Source: Lachnospiraceae bacterium UBA1066 (lineage in GTDB: Bacteria > Bacillota > Clostridia > Lachnospirales > Lachnospiraceae). Taken from it: a DNA stretch of 12,125 bases. The position numbers were made by a program, and so were the translations under genes. Location: positions 2,852 through 14,976 of the forward strand of contig DCDB01000320.1 in NCBI GenBank assembly GCA_002316215.1. Direction: 5' to 3'. Positions 1 through 5,989 of this stretch are shown piece by piece. Numbering within the stretch: position 1 is the first letter of the stretch; each line of letters begins with the position of its first letter. The notes beneath the pieces are model-generated. The model saw nothing but the letters and a program-made list of their open reading frames with translations, did no database searches and was not told the DNA's origin.

Positions 1-105
1 GGCAGAAGCAGTGCCGGCAGAAACAGTGCCGGCAGAGACAGAGCCGACAGTTATGAAGCGGATGAACAGTATGAAGCAGACGACCGGTACGAAGCGGAAG
101 AAAGT
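1..105 (+). repeat. Two in-frame tandem repeat arrays in the rlmB 5' region
   Basis: Three 15-bp units (1-15, 16-30, 31-45) encode GRSSA, GRNSA and GRDRA. After two codons, three 18-bp units (52-69, 70-87, 88-105) encode YEADEQ, YEADDR and YEAEES. Units within each array differ at a few positions, so the arrays are old enough to have drifted but keep frame. The first array may extend left of the window. They encode a basic/polar stretch followed by an acidic stretch ahead of the RlmB fold. Confidence 0.85.
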
Positions 106-867
106 AATACTGCGGAGGATAAGAAAGAGACCAACAGAACGGAAAGAATCGAAGGCCGCAACGCTGTCCTTGAGGCTTTTCGTTCGGGAAAATGCGTGGA
201 TAAGCTTTTTGTCCAGAAAGACAATATTGACGGTCCGATCCATACAATTTTAAGGGAAGCCAGGAAGTCGGATACAATCGTAAGCTTCGTAACGAAGGAA
301 CGTTTAAATGAGATGTCGGAAACCGGCCTTCATCAGGGCGTCATCGCCCAGGCTGCTGCTTACAAATATGCAGAAGTAGAGGATATCCTGAAAAAAGCCA
401 GAGACAGCGGTGAGCCGCCTTTTATCATCCTTCTCGACGGAATCGAGGATCCTCATAACTTAGGAGCAATCATACGGACGGCAGATCTTGCCGGAGCGCA
501 CGGAGTCATTATTTCCAAACGCAGGGCGGTGGGACTTACCGCCGTAGCAGCCAGAGCTTCCGCAGGAGCCATTTTCCATGTTCCTGTCGCGCGCGTCACG
601 AATATCGGAAGTGAAATCGAAGATCTCAAGAAAGAAGGGCTTTGGTTTGTGTGCGCCGATATGGGCGGGACACGGATGTATGATCTTAAGCTGACCGGTC
701 CGATCGGGCTTGTTGTCGGAAGCGAAGGCGAGGGCGTCAGCCGGCTCGTAAAGGAAAAGTGCGATTTTTCAGCAGCCATTCCGATGAAAGGCAGCATCGA
801 TTCTCTGAATGCTTCGGTCGCGGCAGGCATCTTAATGTATGAAATCGTACGGCAGAGGGGAATTTAA
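1..867 (+). CDS. rlmB: 23S rRNA (guanosine 2'-O) methyltransferase RlmB, 5'-partial
   Basis: SpoU/TrmH-family (SPOUT, trefoil-knot) methyltransferase that uses S-adenosylmethionine to methylate the 2'-OH of a guanosine in domain V of 23S rRNA. Frame 1 is open from base 1, giving 288 residues in the window. The N-terminal substrate-binding domain begins with IEGRNAVLEAF (residue 50 on). The three SpoU motifs are intact: N153-LGAIIR-159 (catalytic Arg 159), GSEGEG 240-245, and SLNASVAAG from 268. The usual protein starts just before IEGRNAV, so at least 49 residues here are an N-terminal extension, low-complexity and charged, made of GRxxA and YEA(D/E)xx repeats. A GTG at 196 lies inside the conserved N-terminal domain and is not the start. 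The true start is outside the window. It is followed 59 bp later by sigH, a familiar Firmicute order. Confidence 0.93.
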   Translation, partial: GRSSAGRNSAGRDRADSYEADEQYEADDRYEAEESNTAEDKKETNRTERIEGRNAVLEAFRSGKCVDKLFVQKDNIDGPIHTILREARKSDTIVSFVTKERLNEMSETGLHQGVIAQAAAYKYAEVEDILKKARDSGEPPFIILLDGIEDPHNLGAIIRTADLAGAHGVIISKRRAVGLTAVAARASAGAIFHVPVARVTNIGSEIEDLKKEGLWFVCADMGGTRMYDLKLTGPIGLVVGSEGEGVSRLVKEKCDFSAAIPMKGSIDSLNASVAAGILMYEIVRQRGI

Positions 868-926
868 AAAAGCCGGGTACTTAGGATATGGGAATAATTT
901 AAGCCGGCAGAGAGGAATCCGTTATT

Positions 927-1520
927 ATGAAGAATCCTTCTTTTTCACCGGACAATGCTTCCGATTCGGAACTGGTGATCCTTGCCCACGGCGGAAATAA
1001 AGAAGCAGTCGACTGTCTTCTGGAGCGTTACAAGAAGCTGGTCCGCAAGCTTTCAGCAGCACGCTTTATTGCCGGAGGCGATCCCGATGATATCCTTCAG
1101 GAAGGCATGATAGGTCTCTATAAGGCGATACGGGATTTTGACCCGGAAAATGACAGCCAGACTTCTTTTTTTACCTTTGCTTCGCTGTGCATCAACCGTC
1201 AGATGGTAAATGCCATTGAAGCTTCACAGAGGCAGAAGAACAGGGCTCTGAATGATTCCGTCACACTGACAGAAGAAGAATGGGACAATCTTTCCGGAGA
1301 AAGCGAAAAAAGTCCTGAACGTATCGTGCTGGAACGGGAAGGCAAGGACGAGCGCCTGGAGAAGATACGTAAGTCCCTGAGCCTTATGGAGCAGGCTGTT
1401 CTGGATCTTCATTTGTCAGGTTATGATTACAGGGAGATTTCCAAGATGCTCGGTAAGCCGCCGAAGGCTATTGATAATGCCCTGCAGAGAATAAAGAAAA
1501 AGGCACGTGAGCAGATGTAA
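927..1520 (+). CDS. sigH: RNA polymerase sporulation sigma factor SigH
   Basis: Sigma-70 family factor that directs RNA polymerase to early-sporulation and stationary-phase promoters. The protein has 197 residues, slightly shorter than the B. subtilis protein (about 218). Region 2 lies at about 22-95 and contains DILQEGMIGLYKAIRDFDP (55-73), the hallmark segment of the SigH branch, with the promoter-melting part following to about 105. Region 4 (about 140-195) ends in a helix-turn-helix with YREISKMLG and IDNALQRIKKKA, again as in SigH. ATG 927 has GAGAGGA (910-916) ten bases upstream. It lies 59 bp after rlmB; in B. subtilis yacP lies between these two genes and is absent here. No clear promoter is visible in the gap, so cotranscription with rlmB is possible. 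Confidence 0.93.
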   Translation: MKNPSFSPDNASDSELVILAHGGNKEAVDCLLERYKKLVRKLSAARFIAGGDPDDILQEGMIGLYKAIRDFDPENDSQTSFFTFASLCINRQMVNAIEASQRQKNRALNDSVTLTEEEWDNLSGESEKSPERIVLEREGKDERLEKIRKSLSLMEQAVLDLHLSGYDYREISKMLGKPPKAIDNALQRIKKKAREQM

Positions 1521-1626
1521 GATAAGGCGCGGCAGGATGCCCGCTGAACTTTTCGGAACCAGGTAAGTGCTGGGAGAAGAATGCCCGGGCTTTACGGATT
1601 ATAGAAGATACAGTGAGGAGGCAGGT

Positions 1627-2505
1627 ATGAGCGAGTATAAATTAATGAATGATGAGATGACCCTGACAGTTTCGACAAAAGGCGCGGAAATACGTTCTTT
1701 AAAGAAGAATACGGACGGACGCGAATATATGTGGCAGGCGGATCCCGCTTTCTGGGGCTGGACGGCTCCGGTACTTTTCCCTGTTGTCGGAGCTTTCAGG
1801 AACGGGGAATACCGTTTCGAGGGAAAAACCTATCATATGCCCCAGCACGGCTTTGCCCGCCGGAGTGAATTTGTCCATAAACCGGTGGAAGGAAGCGAAC
1901 TCGGTTTTGTCCTTACGGAAAGTCCGGATACACTCAAAGACTATCCTTTTTGCTTTCGTCTGGAGGTCGGTTATACGCTTCAAGGACGGTCGGTCAATGT
2001 AAGATGGAGAGTTTTGAATACAGGAGAGGAAACGATGTATTTTTCCATTGGCGCCCATCCGGCCTTTAATTGCCCGCCGACGCAGGCCTGCAGGAAGAAC
2101 GAATGCCTGCTTTCTTTTAATGCGCAGGATAAACTTACGGCCACGCTGCTCAACCTGAAGGTTGGAAATGTTTCCGATCAGACGATGGATGTTGCGCTTA
2201 AGGATGGCATGCTTCCGATTGCCGATGATCTTTTTGATATTGACACGCTGATTGTTGAGAACGGACAGGCCGGCGAAGTATCTCTTAATGCACCTGATCA
2301 GCGTCCTTACGTTACAGTTTCCTTTGATGCGCCGCTTTTCGGCGTCTGGTCTCCTTCAAAGGATGCGCCATTTGTCTGCCTGGAGCCGTGGTACGGCCTT
2401 GCGGATCATGAGAATTTTTCCGGAGACTTAAGCGAACGGAAATACGAACAGAGACTTGAACCTCAGGCGGAATTTACCGCTTCTTATAAAATCACGGTGG
2501 CATAA
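1627..2505 (+). CDS. Aldose 1-epimerase family protein (LacX-like galactose mutarotase fold)
   Basis: Predicted cytosolic sugar mutarotase interconverting alpha and beta anomers of an aldose; the exact sugar cannot be told. The protein has 292 residues. The start is ATG 1627, preceded by GAGGAGG at 1615-1621 (5-base spacing). An in-frame GTG at 1567 would add 20 residues without similarity to the family and lacks a comparable ribosome binding site. Likely catalytic residues are in the usual places: His74 in QHGFAR, His144 in GAHPAF, and Glu253 in CLEPWYGLADH. These motifs are those of the LacX subgroup rather than the longer GalM proteins. It lies 106 bp after sigH in the same direction, an arrangement that does not suggest a functional link. 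A terminator follows at 2605. Confidence 0.88.
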   Translation: MSEYKLMNDEMTLTVSTKGAEIRSLKKNTDGREYMWQADPAFWGWTAPVLFPVVGAFRNGEYRFEGKTYHMPQHGFARRSEFVHKPVEGSELGFVLTESPDTLKDYPFCFRLEVGYTLQGRSVNVRWRVLNTGEETMYFSIGAHPAFNCPPTQACRKNECLLSFNAQDKLTATLLNLKVGNVSDQTMDVALKDGMLPIADDLFDIDTLIVENGQAGEVSLNAPDQRPYVTVSFDAPLFGVWSPSKDAPFVCLEPWYGLADHENFSGDLSERKYEQRLEPQAEFTASYKITVA

Positions 2506-2604
2506 ATAGAAATTTTGACTACTGTTAAGGCCAAAGAGCTGCCTGCGGGCAGAGGACTTCCGGGCCTCAGAGTAATCTTTTCTGATAAATGAAAACCGAA
2601 CAAA

Positions 2605-2647
2605 AGCCCGGCCGGGAGATATCGTAAATCTCCGGGCCGGGCTTTTT
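2605..2647. terminator. Bidirectional intrinsic terminator between convergent genes
   Basis: Arms 2605-2620 (AGCCCGGCCGGGAGAT) and 2628-2643 pair over 16 positions with a single mismatch around a 7-base loop. The plus strand continues into a T run (2643-2647). On the minus strand the hairpin is followed by TTTTG (complement of 2601-2605). It sits between the epimerase stop (2505) and the end of the minus-strand regulator gene (2672), so it can end transcription from both sides. Confidence 0.88.
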
Positions 2648-2671
2648 GTATTTGTTTAATGCAGATTGATC

Positions 2672-3385
2672 TTATAGTATGCCGATTTTTTCGAGCTGTA
2701 TCTTGTATGCAGGATTTTCGCTGACATTTCCTGAAATTTCATTGGAACAGAAATAATCCAGAGCAGCTTTCCGGCAGTGTTCGATATGTTTTTTCATTAA
2801 ATCGGCGCTTTCTTCCAAGGGGTCTTTGGAAATCAGGCTTTCAAGAATTTCCGTGTGCTCCTGTGTCGCATCATGGATTTTCACCTGATTCTGTTTGCTG
2901 GCAATGACAATCCGCGTATTGTCATCGAAGACCTTGCGCATCATTTCAATGATGTAGTTATTGCCGCAGTGTTCAATGATGTAAAGATGCATCGCTGTAT
3001 CGAGCCGAAAGGCATTGGAGATGTCAAGATCCTTGGCGGCAAATTTGTTCTTGAACATATTAAGATCGGCAAGATTCAGGTAAGGCGCCGCCATCTTGAG
3101 CGTGACTGGTTCTATTTCAATACGTGTCTGAAAGATCTGCATAACGTCGTTCATTGAGATATTGGTTACGTAAATGCCCTTTTTCGGCATGACCTGGAGA
3201 TAGCCGTCTACTTCCAGCTTGCTGACAGCTTCCCGGACGGGCGTTCTGCTGACCCCATAATCGGCTGTCAGCTGCAGCTCATTTAAAATTGTTCCCGGCG
3301 GATAGACGCAATTGATGAGTTTTTCTTTTAAATCCTGGTAGATATTCGTTTTAAGTCCTTTTGTCTTTTCTTTTTTTTCAGCCAT
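2672..3385 (-). CDS. GntR-family transcriptional regulator, FadR/FCD subfamily
   Basis: Predicted metabolite-responsive regulator of the divergent transport and catabolism operon, 237 residues. A winged helix-turn-helix fills about 10-75, with the typical PPGTILNE, DYGVSRTPVREAVSKLEVDGYL and PKKGIYV segments. An all-helical FCD ligand domain fills about 80-215, with likely metal or ligand contacts Asp129 and His133 (DTAMH), His177 (EHTEIL) and His200 or His203 (KKHIEH). The start at 3385 is chosen because TGAGGGG lies 4 bases before it (3396-3390). A longer in-frame reading from 3487 would begin upstream of the predicted transcription start and run through the operator. Autorepression is likely: a palindromic operator sits directly downstream of its -10 box. 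The effector is unknown; the neighbours suggest a sugar acid, lactone or phosphorylated intermediate. Confidence 0.9.
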   Translation of the reverse strand: MAEKKEKTKGLKTNIYQDLKEKLINCVYPPGTILNELQLTADYGVSRTPVREAVSKLEVDGYLQVMPKKGIYVTNISMNDVMQIFQTRIEIEPVTLKMAAPYLNLADLNMFKNKFAAKDLDISNAFRLDTAMHLYIIEHCGNNYIIEMMRKVFDDNTRIVIASKQNQVKIHDATQEHTEILESLISKDPLEESADLMKKHIEHCRKAALDYFCSNEISGNVSENPAYKIQLEKIGIL

Positions 3386-3425
3386 GACACCCCTCAACAA
3401 TACATTCTGTTTCTGAAAAACTATT

Positions 3426-3439
3426 TGATGTATACAACA
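3426..3439. promoter_or_regulatory. Predicted GntR-family operator 1 (regulator side)
   Basis: TGATGTATACAACA is an inverted repeat with 6 of 7 base pairs matched, centred on GTATAC. It differs by one base from the perfect palindrome TGTTGTATACAACA. It abuts the -10 box of the minus-strand promoter, a position suited to blocking initiation. TTGTATACAA-like sites are common for FadR-type GntR regulators; binding by this protein is inferred. Confidence 0.75.
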
Positions 3440-3446
3440 TGGACAA

Positions 3447-3474
3447 ATTATAGACTTTTTTTTAGAAAAGTCAA
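3447..3474 (-). promoter_or_regulatory. SigA-type promoter of the gntR-family gene
   Basis: Read on the minus strand, TTGACT (3474-3469) is followed after 16 bases by TATAAT (3452-3447), close to the vegetative consensus. Transcription would start near 3440, about 55 bases before the ATG at 3385. The palindromic operator at 3426-3439 covers the start point and first transcribed bases. Confidence 0.8.
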
Positions 3475-3610
3475 TTATTAATGGCATAAGTTACAAAAAT
3501 TTCTTTTTTATCCGTCTGTTTATGATAAAAAGAGTAAAAAAGACTAAAAAGGATCAACTGAAAAATGACTTTTGAACACTTTGATCATTAATCGGAAGCA
3601 AAAGGAGAGA

Positions 3611-3630
3611 AGAAATTATCCGGAATTTCT
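3611..3630. repeat. Inverted repeat upstream of the operon promoter
   Basis: AGAAATTATCCGGAATTTCT has two perfect 7-base arms around six bases. It lies 58 bp upstream of the candidate -35 box and does not resemble the GTATAC-centred operators. It could bind a second regulator or be chance in AT-rich DNA. Confidence 0.4.
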
Positions 3631-3687
3631 AATGTGATTCAAAAAAGTGCATAAATATTTGAATGCAAAATCGGTCAATATTAACTC

Positions 3688-3717
3688 TTGCACAGACTGG
3701 TATATGTGTTGTATACT
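3688..3717 (+). promoter_or_regulatory. Candidate promoter of the ABC transporter and catabolic operon
   Basis: A weak -35 (TTGCAC, 3688-3693), an 18-base spacer and a good -10 (TATACT, 3712-3717) would start transcription near 3724, leaving a leader of about 97 bases. The -35 matches only the TTG half of the consensus. The assignment rests mainly on the -10 box and on its overlap with operator 2. Confidence 0.5.
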
Positions 3718-3720
3718 ACA
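3707..3720. promoter_or_regulatory. Predicted GntR-family operator 2 (operon side)
   Basis: TGTTGTATACTACA is an inverted repeat with 6 of 7 pairs matched and one base from the same ideal palindrome as operator 1. It contains the candidate -10 box TATACT (3712-3717) of the operon promoter, so bound repressor would exclude RNA polymerase. The two operator centres are 281 bp apart. Confidence 0.75.
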
Positions 3721-3820
3721 GACATACAAGAAAGATACAGAAAAGGTACAAACAAAAGAAACAAATTAATGCACTGTGTAACGTTCATTCATTTTATTTT
3801 ATTAAAAAGGGAGGAAGATT

Positions 3821-4876
3821 ATGTTTAAAAAGATCGCAGCAGTATTACTTGCAGCAGCAACGGTTTTCAGCCTCGCAGGCTGCACGGCTACCAGCAGGAC
3901 ATCAGCAACGGCCTCAGGTACGACGGCAACAGCTTCAGGAACCACGGCAGCATCATCAGCGGCAGCCAGCAATAAGACGAAAAAGGATCCTTATACCGAT
4001 AGTATTAAGATCGCTTACATTGCCCATGACTTAAGCACTCCGAACAATCAGGCGTGGCTTGAGGGAATTCAGAGGGAATGTGCTTCGTGGAGCAACATCG
4101 ACGTGCAGTCTTTCAACGGAGAGAGTTCCGCTGAGACACAGGTTCAGATTATGTCGGATGTTATCAACCAGAAATTCGATGCCATTATTCTTCAGTGCTC
4201 TGACGGAACGGCACTGGCGCCGTCAGTCAAACAGGCGGAAGAAGCCGGTATCCCGGTTATCACCCTGAACCTGGATGCGGATACGATTCACAGCGCGCTT
4301 GTCATGGCTGTTGATTACGATGCAGGGCGTATGGTTGCTGACGAGATGGCCAAAGAAATGGGTGAGACGGGCAATGTCGTTATCATTCAGGGCGTCGCAG
4401 GACTGAAACGTACAGATAATCTGGAAAAAGGTTTCCGTGATACGCTTTCTTCCAAGTATCCCAACATGAAGATCGTTGATGCACAGTCTGCATCCTTTGA
4501 AAAAGAGACTGCTATTACGGTTATGAACAGCTTCATGCAGAGCCACAGCGATATCAAAGGCGTTTTCTGCATCAATGACGCTATGGCAGAAGGAGCGGCA
4601 CTTGCAGCTCAGTCGGCCGGAAAAAAAGGCGAGATGTATATCTGGGGCGCTGACGGTGAGAAAGACGCGCTTTCTATGATTGAAAGCGGAGACATGGCGG
4701 GAACAATCTATACGAACAGCTGGGACGAAGGATCAACGGCTGCAAAGATTGCTCTTCTGATGGTCGGATCGGATTATAGCTCTTCTGTACTTACAGCCAC
4801 GCCGCAGGTTATCATGGAGCCGGTTGTTGTTACAAAAGATACGGTTTCCAGCATCTCTCAGGAAGACCGCTGGTAA
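3821..4876 (+). CDS. Sugar ABC transporter substrate-binding lipoprotein (ribose-type, Peripla_BP_4)
   Basis: Extracellular membrane-anchored receptor that delivers a sugar or sugar-like ligand to the permeases encoded next. The protein has 351 residues. A lipoprotein signal peptide (MFKKIAAVLLAAATVFSLAGC) places the lipidated cysteine at residue 21. A Ser/Thr/Ala-rich linker follows (22-55) with the heptad ATASGTT twice. The two-lobed binding fold starts at IKIAYIAHD, with typical segments FDAIILQCSDGTALAP, AGIPVITLNLDAD, GVFCINDAMAEGA and YIWGADGEKDAL. ATG 3821 is preceded by AGGGAGGA (3808-3815). Family members bind ribose, galactose, xylose, polyols, autoinducer-2 and others, so the ligand cannot be named. 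Being first in the operon and followed by a hairpin fits higher expression than the membrane parts. Confidence 0.93.
   Translation: MFKKIAAVLLAAATVFSLAGCTATSRTSATASGTTATASGTTAASSAAASNKTKKDPYTDSIKIAYIAHDLSTPNNQAWLEGIQRECASWSNIDVQSFNGESSAETQVQIMSDVINQKFDAIILQCSDGTALAPSVKQAEEAGIPVITLNLDADTIHSALVMAVDYDAGRMVADEMAKEMGETGNVVIIQGVAGLKRTDNLEKGFRDTLSSKYPNMKIVDAQSASFEKETAITVMNSFMQSHSDIKGVFCINDAMAEGAALAAQSAGKKGEMYIWGADGEKDALSMIESGDMAGTIYTNSWDEGSTAAKIALLMVGSDYSSSVLTATPQVIMEPVVVTKDTVSSISQEDRW
3905..3946 (+). repeat. 21-bp in-frame tandem duplication in the lipoprotein linker
   Basis: Units 3905-3925 and 3926-3946 match at 17 of 21 bases and both encode ATASGTT (residues 29-35 and 36-42). The repeat lies in the flexible tether between the lipidated cysteine and the binding domain, where length changes are usually tolerated. 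Confidence 0.75.
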
Positions 4877-4946
4877 ATCAAGTCCCGCTTTTACTTATGA
4901 AATCGGAATAATGATTCTGGAACCTTAATAATGAGTATTTTACAGT

Positions 4947-4970
4947 GGGCAGGTTGATGGGAACCTGCCC
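4947..4970 (+). promoter_or_regulatory. Intercistronic hairpin between binding protein and permease genes
   Basis: GGGCAGGTT (4947-4955) pairs perfectly with AACCTGCCC (4962-4970) around six bases. Only TTT follows, then an A run and the permease Shine-Dalgarno sequence, so this is at best a leaky terminator. In binding-protein operons such structures often protect the upstream message and set a high ratio of receptor to permease; that role is inferred. Confidence 0.65.
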
Positions 4971-4990
4971 TTTAAAAAAGGAGTGAAAAC

Positions 4991-5989
4991 GTGAAACAGA
5001 CAACTGTCAGACATCTTATTTCACTGGGCATGCTGCTCGTGCTGATTGTTATGTTCTCAATCCTGAGCCCGTATTTCCTGAGCCCGGATAATCTTCTGGA
5101 GGTCGCACGCGATGCCTCTGTGGTAGGCATTATCGGTGTCGGAGTCACCTATGTAATTATTACAGCCGGAATCGATCTTTCGACGGGCAGTGCGATGGCC
5201 CTTGTCGGAATGACGATGGCTAATATCTATGCTTATACCGTATGGCCGATCTGGATCATGCTGGTATTCGGGATTCTCGTCGGCCTTCTGGCAGGTCTTT
5301 TCAACGGGTTTGTTGTTGCCAGGCTGCATCTTCCGGAATTTATTGCAACGCTCGCTACCATGGGGATTTACAGGGCCCTTACTTATGCCATTGCTATCCG
5401 GGATGCCGGAGGCGTCATACAGAGCCAGGCGATGACCGATTCGGGCTTTACGGCGCTCGGCGGTGCCGCAGGACCTGTTTACCTCGTAACGATTGCTCTG
5501 ATTGCCGCGATTGTCATCGGCCAGATCGTTCTAAAATATACGCGCTTCGGGACGAACCTTTACGCAGTCGGCGCCAGCCAGAAAGCAGCAGCGCTCTCAG
5601 GTATTAATATTGCGAAAGTCAGGATCCTTGCTTATGTCGTTACCGGATTCTGCGTCGCGGTTGGCGCCATCTTTACAACAGCCCGTCTGCAGAGTACAAC
5701 GGCTCTTCTGGGAGACGGTTTTGAATTTGATCCGATCGCAGCCGCTGTTGTCGGCGGCGTGGCCCTGTCCGGCGGCTCGGGCGACATCGTCGGCACACTG
5801 ATCGGCGCTCTTTTCATGGCAGCCCTTGACAATGGCGTCCTGAAGCTTCATATGAATACCGCTTATCAGTATATCATTAAAGGCATTATCCTGATCCTCG
5901 TCGTCATGTTTGACGCCTGGTATAAAGGACGCATGGAAAAAGCAGCCCAGGAAAAGGGCGTAAAGGAGGCCGCGGCGGAAAATGAGTGA
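4991..5989 (+). CDS. Sugar ABC transporter permease 1 (RbsC-type, BPD_transp_2)
   Basis: Integral membrane subunit of the importer, 332 residues, almost entirely hydrophobic with about 8-10 membrane segments. Family signatures seen are ITAGIDLSTGS (58-67), RLHLPEFIATLATMGIYRAL, the cytoplasmic ATPase-contact segment around GASQKAAALSGINIAKVR, and GGVALSGGSGDIVGTLIGA. The C-terminus is short and charged. The start is GTG 4991 with AAGGAG (4978-4983) seven bases before it; the N-terminus MKQTTVRHL matches where the family begins. Its end overlaps the ATPase gene by 8 bp, suggesting translational coupling. It is clearly different in sequence from permease 2, so the pore is probably a heterodimer. 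Confidence 0.93.
   Translation: MKQTTVRHLISLGMLLVLIVMFSILSPYFLSPDNLLEVARDASVVGIIGVGVTYVIITAGIDLSTGSAMALVGMTMANIYAYTVWPIWIMLVFGILVGLLAGLFNGFVVARLHLPEFIATLATMGIYRALTYAIAIRDAGGVIQSQAMTDSGFTALGGAAGPVYLVTIALIAAIVIGQIVLKYTRFGTNLYAVGASQKAAALSGINIAKVRILAYVVTGFCVAVGAIFTTARLQSTTALLGDGFEFDPIAAAVVGGVALSGGSGDIVGTLIGALFMAALDNGVLKLHMNTAYQYIIKGIILILVVMFDAWYKGRMEKAAQEKGVKEAAAENE

Larger units (their letters stand above)
3386..3820. other. 435-bp divergent intergenic control region
   Basis: This AT-rich stretch separates the regulator from the operon. It holds a strong minus-strand promoter (3447-3474), a plus-strand promoter candidate (3688-3717), two matching 14-bp palindromes (3426-3439, 3707-3720), a 7-bp-arm inverted repeat (3611-3630) and an A-rich untranslated leader of about 97 bases before the binding-protein gene. 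A Shine-Dalgarno-like AAAGGAG at 3600-3606 is not followed by a usable ATG at the right distance. No convincing gene lies in it, and I saw no catabolite-repression (cre) site. Confidence 0.8.

Noticed and set aside
11..253. 80-residue plus-strand ORF in another frame
   Set aside because: It is a shadow of the rlmB repeat region and N-terminal domain; its Lys/Arg-rich content follows from reading the repeats out of frame.
196..867. RlmB reading starting at GTG 196
   Set aside because: It would remove the conserved IEGRNAVLEAF segment; the frame is open to base 1, so the gene is 5'-partial.
1567..1626. Upstream GTG start for the aldose epimerase
   Set aside because: ATG 1627 has a much better Shine-Dalgarno sequence and fits family N-termini.
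3663..4034. 123-residue ORF starting before the binding-protein gene
   Set aside because: It starts ahead of the candidate promoter -10 box, has no ribosome binding site and runs into the binding-protein gene in the wrong frame.
4947..4980. Full intrinsic terminator after the binding-protein gene
   Set aside because: The stem is good but only three Ts follow, and the permease gene begins directly with a strong Shine-Dalgarno; read-through is needed for a working transporter.
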